From Cyanobacteria bacterium UBA5018 (GTDB lineage: Bacteria > Cyanobacteriota > Cyanobacteriia > PCC-6307 > Cyanobiaceae), in contig DGYA01000080.1 in the NCBI GenBank assembly GCA_002396505.1, forward strand, positions 1 through 6,868: a stretch of DNA of 6,868 nt, given 5' to 3'. Below the pieces are notes generated by a model. It worked only from the letters and a program-made list of their open reading frames with translations, did no database searches and was not told the origin of the DNA. Of the stretch, positions 1 through 6,403 are shown piece after piece. The stretch's first letter is position 1. Each line of letters opens with the position of its first letter. Position numbers and translations under genes: made by a program.

Positions 1-65
1 CCGCCGCTCTGCGGCCAGCTAACCCGCCGCTCTGCGGCCAGCTAACCCGCCGCTGGCGCTCCGCG
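1..65. repeat. 23-bp tandem repeat, two full copies and a partial third
   Basis: Positions 1-23 and 24-46 are identical. A third copy begins at 47, matches for eight bases and then diverges into a related GC-rich sequence (47-65). Each unit contains CCGC and GCGG, which can pair as a small hairpin. The array touches the left edge and may continue beyond it. It lies outside any gene, downstream of the minus-strand hypothetical gene. There are no spacers, so it is not CRISPR. It looks like a GC-rich intergenic repeat of unknown role. Confidence 0.8.
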
Positions 66-114
66 GCCTCGACACAAATGGGCAGAGCTCAGCAAAGCCC
101 ATTGGTGTCGAGGC
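66..114. repeat. 18-bp inverted repeat with 13-base loop, possible terminator
   Basis: The arms are 66-83 and 97-114. They are reverse complements at 17 of 18 positions (one A/C mismatch), separated by a 13-base loop at 84-96. In RNA this gives a strong hairpin. It sits 14 bases past the stop of the minus-strand hypothetical gene, so it could end that gene's transcript. No T-tract follows on the minus strand (GC-rich repeats come next), so it is not a classical Rho-independent terminator. It may instead stabilise the 3' end or be a mobile repeat. Confidence 0.6.
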
Positions 115-128
115 GGCAGGGCTCGGGT

Positions 129-1250
129 TTACTCCAATACCAACTCCAGGAGTCCCTTGGCCAGCTCCGCCATTTCGGCGGCGCTGAGAGCAGGCTGGGC
201 TTGATCACCAGCGGCCCAGCGAGAGGCCACCGTCACCTTCAGGCGCACCGGCGCCGCCACAGCAGGCAGCTCCTCTGCGGGTTCTGCAGTTGCTGGGGCG
301 GCATTGGTGGTTGCGGGGTTGAATGCCCCGACAGCCTGCGAATGCTGCCAGGAGAAGAGGCCCGCACCTGCACCGGCGATGCCGGGGAATGCACTGCCAT
401 CAAAATCGCTGCCACCTAGCTTATTGCTGTCAAATTCAGCATTGACAAATTTAGGGTTAGGTAATTCACTATTGGCAAATTCAGAATTACCGAATTCAGA
501 ATTACCGAATTCAGTATTGATTAATTCAGCGTTGGTGAATGGAGCAGGGGTAAATTCAAGGGCTGCGACTGTGGTACTGGCGGCCAGCATGTTGCCGGCC
601 AGGATATTGGTGGCTGTTAAATTGTCGCCAGCAGTCTGCTGCAGCCAGGGTTTGGCATGGTTGCCAGGGGCTAGGGCTGATGGGCTGGGCGATGGCAAAG
701 CTGGCTCCAGCGCAGTGGCCAGAGCTGAGGGCAGAGCTGAGGGCAGTGGCGGGAATACCGCCGGCAAATTTGAAGCCGCCCCTGAACCTGGTTCCCTGCC
801 ATCCCGCTGGGGAATGCCAGAGGCTTGGCGAGCTGCCAGCTGCAGCGCCTCTACAAGCGAATCAGCAGCAAAGCCGCTGCACAGCTGCAGACCTTGAGAG
901 GCGATCGCCAGCAGCACTGGATCGCCACTGCGCCTTTGCGCTAACCGGTAGTGCTGCTCGGCTTCCGCCTGCTTGCCGAGGCCGTAGAGCAGGGTGTGGC
1001 CGATCAGCAACTCCAGCCGCAACCGCAACACATTGGTGGCACCCAGCTGCAGGCTGGCCAGCAGGGCCTGCCCGGCATCGAGCGCTTCACTCCAGTCGCC
1101 CCGGCTGTATAGACGCTCCACGTTGGCAAATGCCTCCAGCTGGGGCTTGGCGCTGGACTGAATGCCGAGCTCAGCAGTTGAGCCTGAGTTGAACTCTGAA
1201 GAGGGCTCGGAAGTTGGCTCTGAATTGGGCTTGGCGCTTAAATCAACCAT
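129..1250 (-). CDS. Hypothetical protein, TPR-like N-terminus and pentapeptide-like repeat tract
   Basis: I do not recognise this 373-residue protein. Residues 1-37 are Ser/Glu/Pro-rich and probably disordered. Residues 40-122 look alpha-helical and TPR-like (RLYSRGDWSEAL near 46-57, then a segment with AEAEQHYRLAQ near 95-105), suggesting protein binding. Residues 165-195 are Pro/Ala/Ser-rich with repeated ALPS. Residues 241-290 form ten five-residue units with Leu or Phe every fifth position, mostly of the form S-E-F-x-N. A helical tail (AAEMAELAKGLLELVLE) ends the protein. There is no signal peptide or membrane segment. The ATG is 17 bp after the tilS stop on the same strand, so cotranscription is likely. 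No clear Shine-Dalgarno sequence precedes it. The plus strand is also open here, but the tilS spacing and the domain-like N-terminus favour minus. Confidence 0.75.
   Translation of the reverse strand: MVDLSAKPNSEPTSEPSSEFNSGSTAELGIQSSAKPQLEAFANVERLYSRGDWSEALDAGQALLASLQLGATNVLRLRLELLIGHTLLYGLGKQAEAEQHYRLAQRRSGDPVLLAIASQGLQLCSGFAADSLVEALQLAARQASGIPQRDGREPGSGAASNLPAVFPPLPSALPSALATALEPALPSPSPSALAPGNHAKPWLQQTAGDNLTATNILAGNMLAASTTVAALEFTPAPFTNAELINTEFGNSEFGNSEFANSELPNPKFVNAEFDSNKLGGSDFDGSAFPGIAGAGAGLFSWQHSQAVGAFNPATTNAAPATAEPAEELPAVAAPVRLKVTVASRWAAGDQAQPALSAAEMAELAKGLLELVLE
386..550 (-). repeat. 15-bp tandem repeat coding for pentapeptides
   Basis: An exact 15-base period runs from about 431 to 535, with degenerate units out to about 386 and 550. 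The best-conserved units are 476-490, 491-505 and 506-520, sharing AATTCAG at the same place. The repeat is in frame with the minus-strand hypothetical gene, one pentapeptide per unit. Positions 431-530 contain 32 G or C in 100 bases, far below the surrounding GC-rich genes. This suggests expansion by slippage or acquisition of the repeat from elsewhere. Confidence 0.85.
721..744 (-). repeat. Perfect 12-bp direct duplication
   Basis: AGAGCTGAGGGC occurs twice back to back at 721-732 and 733-744. It is in frame and gives the ALPS-ALPS sequence of the hypothetical protein's low-complexity linker. Two identical adjacent copies point to a recent slippage duplication. Confidence 0.85.
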
Positions 1251-1267
1251 AGGTAGGGGTGACGGCT

Positions 1268-2368
1268 TCAGGGAACATCAGTTGATGGAGAGCTACTGGC
1301 CTGGGCTGCGATTGTGGTCTTATCTTTGCCATCGCTGATCGCAGGGGTCGGGGGATGAAGCTGCAGTATGTTTTTATCCCAGGTGAAGCGCCACTCCCCG
1401 GGCAAATCAACCTGGCCAGGCCCGCTGTAGCTAGCTAATCTAGAAAGCAATTTATCTAGTACCGCCGCCGCCAGCACCTGGGCGCTGTTGCTGACTATCC
1501 AGTGGTGCAGCAGACGCCTCTGGTTGGCAGCCTCCAGGCCAATCAGGGACTGGCGCCGCAGCGACCTGGGGCCTGGGCTGAGCGGTTGCAGGGCCAGATC
1601 CAATAACTCCAGTTCTCCCTGCAAATCAGCCGCCATGCGAGCAGCTGTGCCGCCAATCCGGCGCGTGGCTCCGGGGTGCAGCTCTTCCAGCACCGGTATC
1701 ACCGCGCTGCGCACCCGGTTGCGGCTGTAGCGCAGCTCGGCGTTGGAGGAATCCAGCCAGATCGGCAGCTGCAGCGCCTGGCAGATGCGGGCCGTCTCCT
1801 CCCGGCTGAAAATCAACAGAGGGCGCACCAACTGGATGCCCTCGGCCAGGGGGCGCTGCTCCCGCAGGCTGGCCAGGCCGCGGCGATCGCTGCCTCTGGC
1901 TAAGTGCAGTAGCAGGGTTTCGGCCCGGTCGCTGGCGGTGTGGCCGGTCACCACATGGCCGCAGCCCCGCTGCTGGGCGCAGTCCACCAGGCCGGCGTAA
2001 CGCCAGGCGCGGGCACTGGCTTCGCTGGGGGGCTGTTGTTGCCGCTGCGCCTGAGGCGGCTGATCACTGGACTGCCACTCCCAGCTGGCCAGCTGGATCT
2101 CCAGCCCCTGGCCGCCGGCCCAGGCGGCGATTTCCCGGGCCTGCTGGCTGGATTCAGGCCGCCAGCGGTGATCGCCATGCCAGAGCCGCAAAGACCAGTG
2201 GTGCAGCCGCCGCAGATCCAGCAGCAGGCCCGTCAGGGCCATCGAATCCTGGCCGCCGGAGAGGGCCACCAACAAAGAGGCCCCCTGGGGCAGCAACTGC
2301 GGCCGGCGGCGCAGCAGCTGGTGCAGGCGCAGGTGGTAGGGGCTCCAGCGCTGGGGCGGCGGGGTCAT
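1268..2368 (-). CDS. tilS: tRNA(Ile)-lysidine synthetase TilS
   Basis: TilS attaches lysine to C34 of the CAU anticodon of tRNA-Ile2, using ATP, so that the tRNA reads AUA and is charged with isoleucine. It is a cytosolic N-type ATP pyrophosphatase. The PP-loop SGGQDS is at residues 37-42. HGDHRWR (64-70) matches the family HxDHxLR motif. GHTASDRAET (142-151), RPLL (182-185), DSSN (206-209) and RYSRNRVR (213-220) are the expected later motifs. At 366 residues it is the short form lacking the C-terminal domains of the E. coli enzyme. A Gln-rich stretch (about 99-114) looks like a local insertion. The start gives a normal lead to the PP-loop. The gene is divergent from ycf23 (50-bp gap) and followed by the hypothetical gene. 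Family identity is very secure. Confidence 0.95.
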   Translation of the reverse strand: MTPPPQRWSPYHLRLHQLLRRRPQLLPQGASLLVALSGGQDSMALTGLLLDLRRLHHWSLRLWHGDHRWRPESSQQAREIAAWAGGQGLEIQLASWEWQSSDQPPQAQRQQQPPSEASARAWRYAGLVDCAQQRGCGHVVTGHTASDRAETLLLHLARGSDRRGLASLREQRPLAEGIQLVRPLLIFSREETARICQALQLPIWLDSSNAELRYSRNRVRSAVIPVLEELHPGATRRIGGTAARMAADLQGELELLDLALQPLSPGPRSLRRQSLIGLEAANQRRLLHHWIVSNSAQVLAAAVLDKLLSRLASYSGPGQVDLPGEWRFTWDKNILQLHPPTPAISDGKDKTTIAAQASSSPSTDVP

Positions 2369-2418
2369 GGCCGCAACGCTAGGGGTGGGAGAATCGAGCC
2401 ACTTATTTCATTAATGGC
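2369..2418. promoter_or_regulatory. Divergent tilS/ycf23 intergenic gap
   Basis: Only 50 bases separate the start codons of tilS and ycf23, so promoters for both units must lie here or inside the opposite gene. The ycf23-proximal end (2401-2414) is AT-rich (ACTTATTTCATTAA) but too close to the start codon to leave a normal leader if it were a -10 box. I cannot assign -35/-10 boxes to either side. Confidence 0.3.
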
Positions 2419-3192
2419 ATGACGCGCCTCGATCACCTGCCCGTTTCGCTGCAGGCCGCCCTGGTCGAGCGCCGTCTGCTGAAGGTGATCGCCGGCCTGA
2501 CCAACTTCGACGCCGTTGCGGTAGAGCGCATCGCCCGCGCCGCTGGTCGGGGCGGTGCCGACCTGCTGGATGTGGCCTGTGATCCGCAACTGGTGAGCCT
2601 GGCTGCCGGCGTTTCCGGGCTGCCGATCTGCGTTAGCGCCGTGGATGCCGAGCTGTTCCCCGCCGCCGTGGCCGCCGGTGCCGCCATGGTGGAGATCGGC
2701 AACTACGACGCCTTCTACCCCCTGGGCCGCGTCTTTGGGGCAGAAGAGGTGCTGGCGATCTGCCGCCGCACCCGGGAGCTGCTGCCCGAGGTGGTGCTGT
2801 CGGTGACCGTGCCCCACCTGCTGCCCCTAGACCAGCAGGAGCAGCTGGCCCTGGATCTGGCCGCCGCAGGCGCCGACATCATCCAAACGGAAGGAGGCAC
2901 CAGTGCCCGGCCTTTCAGCGCCGGCACCCTGGGGCTGATCGAGAAGGCCGCCCCCACCCTGGCGGCCACCCATGCCATCAGCCACGCCTTCGCCAGCGCC
3001 GGCGTTGCCGCCCTGCCGGTGCTCTGCGCTTCGGGCCTGTCGGCGGTGACCCTGCCGCTGGCGATTGCCGCCGGCGCCGCCGGCGTGGGGGTGGGTTCAG
3101 CCGTGAACCGCCTGGAGGACGAGCTGGCGATGGTTGCCGTGGTGCGGGGCCTGCGCGCAGCCCTCGGCGGCGGCGTCATCGCTAGCGTCTGA
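2419..3192 (+). CDS. ycf23: Ycf23/DUF561 family protein, predicted TIM barrel
   Basis: This 257-residue protein resembles Ycf23, a family of cyanobacteria and red-lineage plastids with no established reaction. LKVIAGLTNFD (21-31), GGADLLDVACDP (45-56), VEIGNYDAFYPLG (91-103), GADIIQTEGGT (151-161), CASGLSAV (203-210) and GVGVGSAVN (222-230) fall at regular spacings, as in an eight-stranded alpha/beta barrel. The last two glycine-rich turns resemble phosphate- or flavin-binding loops of such barrels. No signal peptide is visible, so a cytosolic protein is expected. A membrane protein gene starts 25 bp downstream and uvrB follows, all on the plus strand. The ATG at 2419 overlaps the stop of a two-codon frame (ATGGCATGA, from 2414). 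Family confidence is high; function is unknown. Confidence 0.9.
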   Translation: MTRLDHLPVSLQAALVERRLLKVIAGLTNFDAVAVERIARAAGRGGADLLDVACDPQLVSLAAGVSGLPICVSAVDAELFPAAVAAGAAMVEIGNYDAFYPLGRVFGAEEVLAICRRTRELLPEVVLSVTVPHLLPLDQQEQLALDLAAAGADIIQTEGGTSARPFSAGTLGLIEKAAPTLAATHAISHAFASAGVAALPVLCASGLSAVTLPLAIAAGAAGVGVGSAVNRLEDELAMVAVVRGLRAALGGGVIASV

Positions 3193-3205
3193 GGCAGCTA
3201 CTGCT

Positions 3206-3209
3206 GGAG
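3206..3209 (+). promoter_or_regulatory. Shine-Dalgarno GGAG that decides the membrane protein start
   Basis: GGAG lies eight bases upstream of the ATG at 3218. It is the clearest ribosome binding site in the window. It selects 3218 over the in-frame ATG at 3134, which lies inside ycf23 and would add 28 residues unlike the family. Confidence 0.65.
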
Positions 3210-3217
3210 TGGGATCT

Positions 3218-3598
3218 ATGGGCAATCCCCTGCACTGGCTGGCCCAATGGCCGATCCGAGCCGCGGTGCTGCTGTTCGTGGCCTGGCTGCCCCTGGGGGT
3301 GGAGCTGGATGGCTTCCTGCCCGCCCTGATAGCGGCGGGGCTGATCGGCCTGCTGGGGATGCTGCTCACCCTGCCGCTGCAGGCCCTGTTGGCCCTGCCC
3401 TGGGCGATCGCCAGCCTGGGGGGTCTGATCTTTCCGGTTACCTGGCTGTTCAACTGGCTGATCAACGTGGTGCTGTTTGGGCTGGCGGCGCTGCTGCTGC
3501 CGGCCTTCCGGCTGCGCTTCGGGCTGTTCAGTGCCCTGCTGGGGGCGGTGATCTATTCGCTGCTGTCAGCCCTGATACTGCGAGCCTTCGGGCTTTAG
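3218..3598 (+). CDS. Four-helix membrane protein, phage holin family 4/YvlD-like
   Basis: The 126-residue protein is almost entirely hydrophobic. Predicted membrane segments lie near residues 13-28, 33-51, 62-94 (perhaps one long or two short helices) and 101-123. The central LTLPLQALLALPWAIASLGG stretch and the late LLPAFRLRFGLFSALLGAVIYSLLS resemble the PF04020 family, annotated as mycobacterial-type phage holin or YvlD-like. Those proteins are widespread chromosomal inner-membrane proteins of unknown role; the holin name does not imply lysis or a prophage, and no phage gene is near. It begins 25 bp after ycf23 and ends 80 bp before uvrB on the same strand, so it may be cotranscribed with one or both. 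The start at 3218 is supported by GGAG at 3206-3209. Confidence 0.75.
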   Translation: MGNPLHWLAQWPIRAAVLLFVAWLPLGVELDGFLPALIAAGLIGLLGMLLTLPLQALLALPWAIASLGGLIFPVTWLFNWLINVVLFGLAALLLPAFRLRFGLFSALLGAVIYSLLSALILRAFGL

Positions 3599-3678
3599 TT
3601 GTAAGTGTGGAACAAATGGGCGGATTTACGCCCGCCTGGAACTGTCGGTTGATGACCAGCCCAGGCGAAAATGGCTAA

Positions 3679-5691
3679 ATGAGCGGCCCATTCGAACTCC
3701 ACGCCCCCTATCAACCCAAGGGCGACCAGCCCCAGGCGATCAAAGGCCTGGTGGCAGGCCTGGGGCGGGGTGAGCAGTTCCAAACCCTGCTAGGTGCCAC
3801 CGGCACCGGCAAGACATTCACGATCGCCAACGTGATCGCCCAGACGGGGCGGCCCACGCTGGTGCTGGCCCATAACAAAACGCTGGCCGCCCAGCTCTGC
3901 AATGAGCTGCGGGAATTTTTTCCCAACAATGCGGTGGAGTATTTCATCTCCTATTACGACTATTACCAGCCCGAGGCCTATGTGCCCGTATCGGATACCT
4001 ATATCGCCAAAACCGCCTCGATCAACGAGGAAATTGACATGCTGCGCCACTCGGCGACCCGGTCGCTGTTTGAGCGGCGTGACGTGATCGTAGTGGCATC
4101 AATCAGCTGCATCTACGGCCTGGGAATTCCGTCGGAGTATCTAAAAGCAGCTGTAAAATTCCAGGTGGGAGAAGCCATCGATTTGCGGGGCTGTCTGCGG
4201 GAGCTGGTGGACAATCAATATGCCCGCAATGATGTAGAGATTGGCCGCGGCCGCTTCCGGGTGCGGGGCGATGTGCTGGAGATCGGCCCGGCCTATGAAG
4301 ACCGGCTGATACGTATTGAGTTGTTTGGCGATGAGGTGGAAGCGATTCGCTATGTGGATCCCACCAGCGGCGAGATCCTGCAGAGTTTGGAGGCGGTGAG
4401 CATCTATCCAGCCAAACACTTTGTTACCCCCAAGGAACGACTGGAGGGCGCCATCGCCGAGATCCGCGGCGAATTGCGCCAGCGGTTGGAGCTACTCCAG
4501 GGCCAGGGTCGGCTTTTGGAGGCCCAGCGGCTGGAGCAGCGCACCGGTTACGACCTGGAGATGCTCGAACAGGTGGGCTATTGCAATGGCGTGGAAAATT
4601 ACGCCCGCCATCTGGCCGGCCGGCCGGCGGGTACGCCACCGGAATGCCTGATCGATTATTTTCCCGACGACTGGCTGCTGGTGGTGGATGAAAGCCATGT
4701 CACCTGTTCCCAACTGCAGGCGATGTACAACGGCGACCAGAGCCGCAAGCAGGTGCTGATCGAGCACGGTTTCAGGCTGCCCTCCGCCGCCGACAACCGC
4801 CCCTTGAAGGCGGAGGAGTTCTGGCAAAAAGCACGCCAGACGATCTTCGTGAGCGCCACCCCAGGCAACTGGGAGCTCGGCCAGAGCGGCGCCGAGGTGG
4901 TGGAGCAGGTGATCCGTCCCACCGGCGTGCTCGATCCGGTGGTGGAGGTGCGCCCCACCGAGGGCCAGGTGGATGACCTGCTGGGGGAGATCCGGCTGCG
5001 GGCCGACAAGAACGAGCGGGTGTTGGTGACCACCCTCACCAAACGCATGGCCGAGGATCTCACCGATTTCCTTGCCGACCATGGCGTAAGGGTGCGCTAT
5101 CTGCACTCGGAGATCCATTCGATCGAGCGGATCGAGATCATTCAAGACCTCAGGAATGGCCAGTACGACGTACTGGTGGGCGTGAATCTGCTGCGGGAGG
5201 GATTGGATCTACCGGAGGTATCGCTGGTGGCGATCCTTGATGCCGATAAGGAGGGCTTCCTGCGGGCGGAGCGCTCTCTTATTCAAACCATCGGCCGGGC
5301 GGCGCGCCATGTGGAGGGGACTGCCCTGCTCTATGCCAACAACCTTACCGATTCGATGGCCAAGGCGATTGCTGAAACCGAGCGGCGGCGGGCCATTCAA
5401 CACACCTATAACCAGCGCCATGGCATCACTCCCCAGCCGGCGGGCAAGCGGGCCGGCAATGCGATCCTCTCCTTCCTGGCCCTGTCAAGGCGGCTGAATG
5501 ACGACCAATTAGAGCAGGCCAGCGAACAGGCCAGCCACGATCAGGTGCCGCTGGAGGCGCTGCCCGAACTGATCCACCAGCTGGAAGATCGCATGAAGGC
5601 CGCCGCCAAAAACCTGGAGTACGAACAGGCCGCCAGCCTGCGCGACACGATCAAAAATCTGCGCCAAAAATTGGTGGGCAAGCCTAATTAA
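3679..5691 (+). CDS. uvrB: Excinuclease ABC subunit UvrB
   Basis: UvrB is the damage-verifying helicase-like subunit of nucleotide excision repair. UvrA loads it on DNA, and with UvrC it makes the dual incision. All landmarks are present: YQPKGDQPQAI (11-21), Walker A GATGTGKT (39-46), the damage-probing beta-hairpin beginning YYDYYQPEAYVP (92-103, the same numbering as I recall for E. coli), Walker B-type DESH (337-340), QTIGRAAR (536-543) and a C-terminal UVR motif (about 628-665, LEDRMKAAAKNLEYEQAASLRD) for UvrC contact. At 670 residues it is full length. The start is fixed by the normal N-terminus; its ATG overlaps the stop of a three-codon frame (ATGGCTAAATGA, from 3671). There is no obvious Shine-Dalgarno sequence or LexA-type box upstream. 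Its stop directly abuts that of hisB. Confidence 0.98.
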   Translation: MSGPFELHAPYQPKGDQPQAIKGLVAGLGRGEQFQTLLGATGTGKTFTIANVIAQTGRPTLVLAHNKTLAAQLCNELREFFPNNAVEYFISYYDYYQPEAYVPVSDTYIAKTASINEEIDMLRHSATRSLFERRDVIVVASISCIYGLGIPSEYLKAAVKFQVGEAIDLRGCLRELVDNQYARNDVEIGRGRFRVRGDVLEIGPAYEDRLIRIELFGDEVEAIRYVDPTSGEILQSLEAVSIYPAKHFVTPKERLEGAIAEIRGELRQRLELLQGQGRLLEAQRLEQRTGYDLEMLEQVGYCNGVENYARHLAGRPAGTPPECLIDYFPDDWLLVVDESHVTCSQLQAMYNGDQSRKQVLIEHGFRLPSAADNRPLKAEEFWQKARQTIFVSATPGNWELGQSGAEVVEQVIRPTGVLDPVVEVRPTEGQVDDLLGEIRLRADKNERVLVTTLTKRMAEDLTDFLADHGVRVRYLHSEIHSIERIEIIQDLRNGQYDVLVGVNLLREGLDLPEVSLVAILDADKEGFLRAERSLIQTIGRAARHVEGTALLYANNLTDSMAKAIAETERRRAIQHTYNQRHGITPQPAGKRAGNAILSFLALSRRLNDDQLEQASEQASHDQVPLEALPELIHQLEDRMKAAAKNLEYEQAASLRDTIKNLRQKLVGKPN

Positions 5692-5697
5692 TTAGGC
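5682..5697. repeat. 16-bp perfect palindrome across the uvrB and hisB stop codons
   Basis: GCCTAATTAATTAGGC reads the same on both strands. It contains the uvrB stop (5689-5691) and the complement of the hisB stop (5692-5694). In RNA it could form a 6-bp stem with a TTAA loop on either transcript, but no U-tract follows. It may help bidirectional termination, or be a by-product of two similar 3' ends meeting. Confidence 0.6.
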
Positions 5698-6306
5698 GCT
5701 GGCCGCAGCGCCGGCCTGCTCCAACACCCCCTTGCTGCTGGGCACGGCGCCAGCCCGGCGCGGATCGATTTCCACCGCCAGCCGCAGCGCCCGGGCGAAG
5801 GCCTTGAAGCAGGCCTCCACGATGTGGTGGGAGTTGACGCCGTCTAGTTGGCGGATGTGCAGGGTGAGCCCGCTGTTGTTGACCACCGCCACGAAGAACT
5901 CCCTCACCAGCTCGGTGTCGTAGCTGCCGATGCGCTGGGCTGGAATCTGAAGACCGTAGCTGAGGTGGGGGCGGCCGGAGCAATCCAGGGCCACCTGCAC
6001 CAGGGCCTCATCCAGGGGCGCCATGAACTGGCCAAAGCGGTGGATGCCGCGGCGATCGCCGAGGGCCTGGGCCAGGGCCTGACCCACGGCGATGCCCACG
6101 TCTTCATTGGTGTGGTGATCGTCGATGTGGGTGTCGCCCACGGCGCTGATGCGCAGATCCAGCAGGCCGTGGCTGGCCAGCTGATGCAGCATGTGATCGA
6201 GAAAGGGCACGCCGGTGGCCACCGCACACTGGCCGCTGCCATCGAGGTTGAGCAGCACACGCACCTCTGTTTCGCCGGTGACCCGGTGGATTTCACCAGT
6301 GCGCAT
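5692..6306 (-). CDS. hisB: Imidazoleglycerol-phosphate dehydratase HisB
   Basis: HisB dehydrates imidazole glycerol phosphate to imidazole acetol phosphate in histidine biosynthesis. It is cytosolic and Mn-dependent, normally a 24-subunit assembly. With the ATG at 6304-6306 the protein has 204 residues, the usual length for the single-function enzyme; there is no histidinol phosphatase domain. Metal-binding regions are visible: FLDHMLHQ (35-42), DTHIDDHHTNED (58-69) and SHHIVEACFKAFARAL (159-174). The expected tail PSSKGVLEQAG (189-199) is present. The frame is open to 6387, giving in-frame ATGs at 6334-6336, 6337-6339 and 6385-6387. The shortest form is chosen because MRTGEIHRVTGET is where family members begin. 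No clear Shine-Dalgarno sequence supports any choice. It converges on uvrB with no gap. Confidence 0.93.
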   Translation of the reverse strand: MRTGEIHRVTGETEVRVLLNLDGSGQCAVATGVPFLDHMLHQLASHGLLDLRISAVGDTHIDDHHTNEDVGIAVGQALAQALGDRRGIHRFGQFMAPLDEALVQVALDCSGRPHLSYGLQIPAQRIGSYDTELVREFFVAVVNNSGLTLHIRQLDGVNSHHIVEACFKAFARALRLAVEIDPRRAGAVPSSKGVLEQAGAAASA

Positions 6307-6388
6307 GGAGCTAAGGGGGGAGATCACGAACGCCATCATGGCGAGCCGCCCGCTGGGCCAGTCAGTGCGCCCCCCTGGCAAGCCCAAC

Positions 6389-6403
6389 CTCAGCTCAGCT
6401 CAG
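6389..6403. repeat. Three tandem CTCAG units
   Basis: CTCAG occurs three times in a row, overlapping the TGA (6400-6402) of the PIN-domain frame. This is a short microsatellite that could shift that frame's end, although the downstream copies lie after the stop. No function is evident. Confidence 0.6.

Noticed and set aside
1..54. CRISPR-like array at the left edge
   Set aside because: The 23-bp units are directly adjacent with no spacers, and no cas gene is present.
304..897. 197-codon plus-strand frame opposite the hypothetical gene
   Set aside because: The minus frame covers it fully, has TPR-like sequence and follows tilS closely. The plus frame has Cys-, Ser- and Ala-rich text typical of an antisense shadow.
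3134..3217. N-terminal extension of the membrane protein
   Set aside because: It overlaps ycf23, is not hydrophobic or family-like, and a GGAG at good spacing supports the start at 3218.
3218..3598. Prophage holin
   Set aside because: The family name includes holin, but the context is purely chromosomal and these proteins are common outside phages.
3599..3678. LexA/SOS box or terminator upstream of uvrB
   Set aside because: No match to a LexA-type operator. The only hairpin is a 5-bp stem (3618-3622 with 3629-3633) without a T-tract.
4492..5145. 217-codon minus-strand frame opposite uvrB
   Set aside because: It is rich in His, Gln and Leu, as expected for the reverse of a GC-rich gene, and lies wholly inside a secure uvrB.
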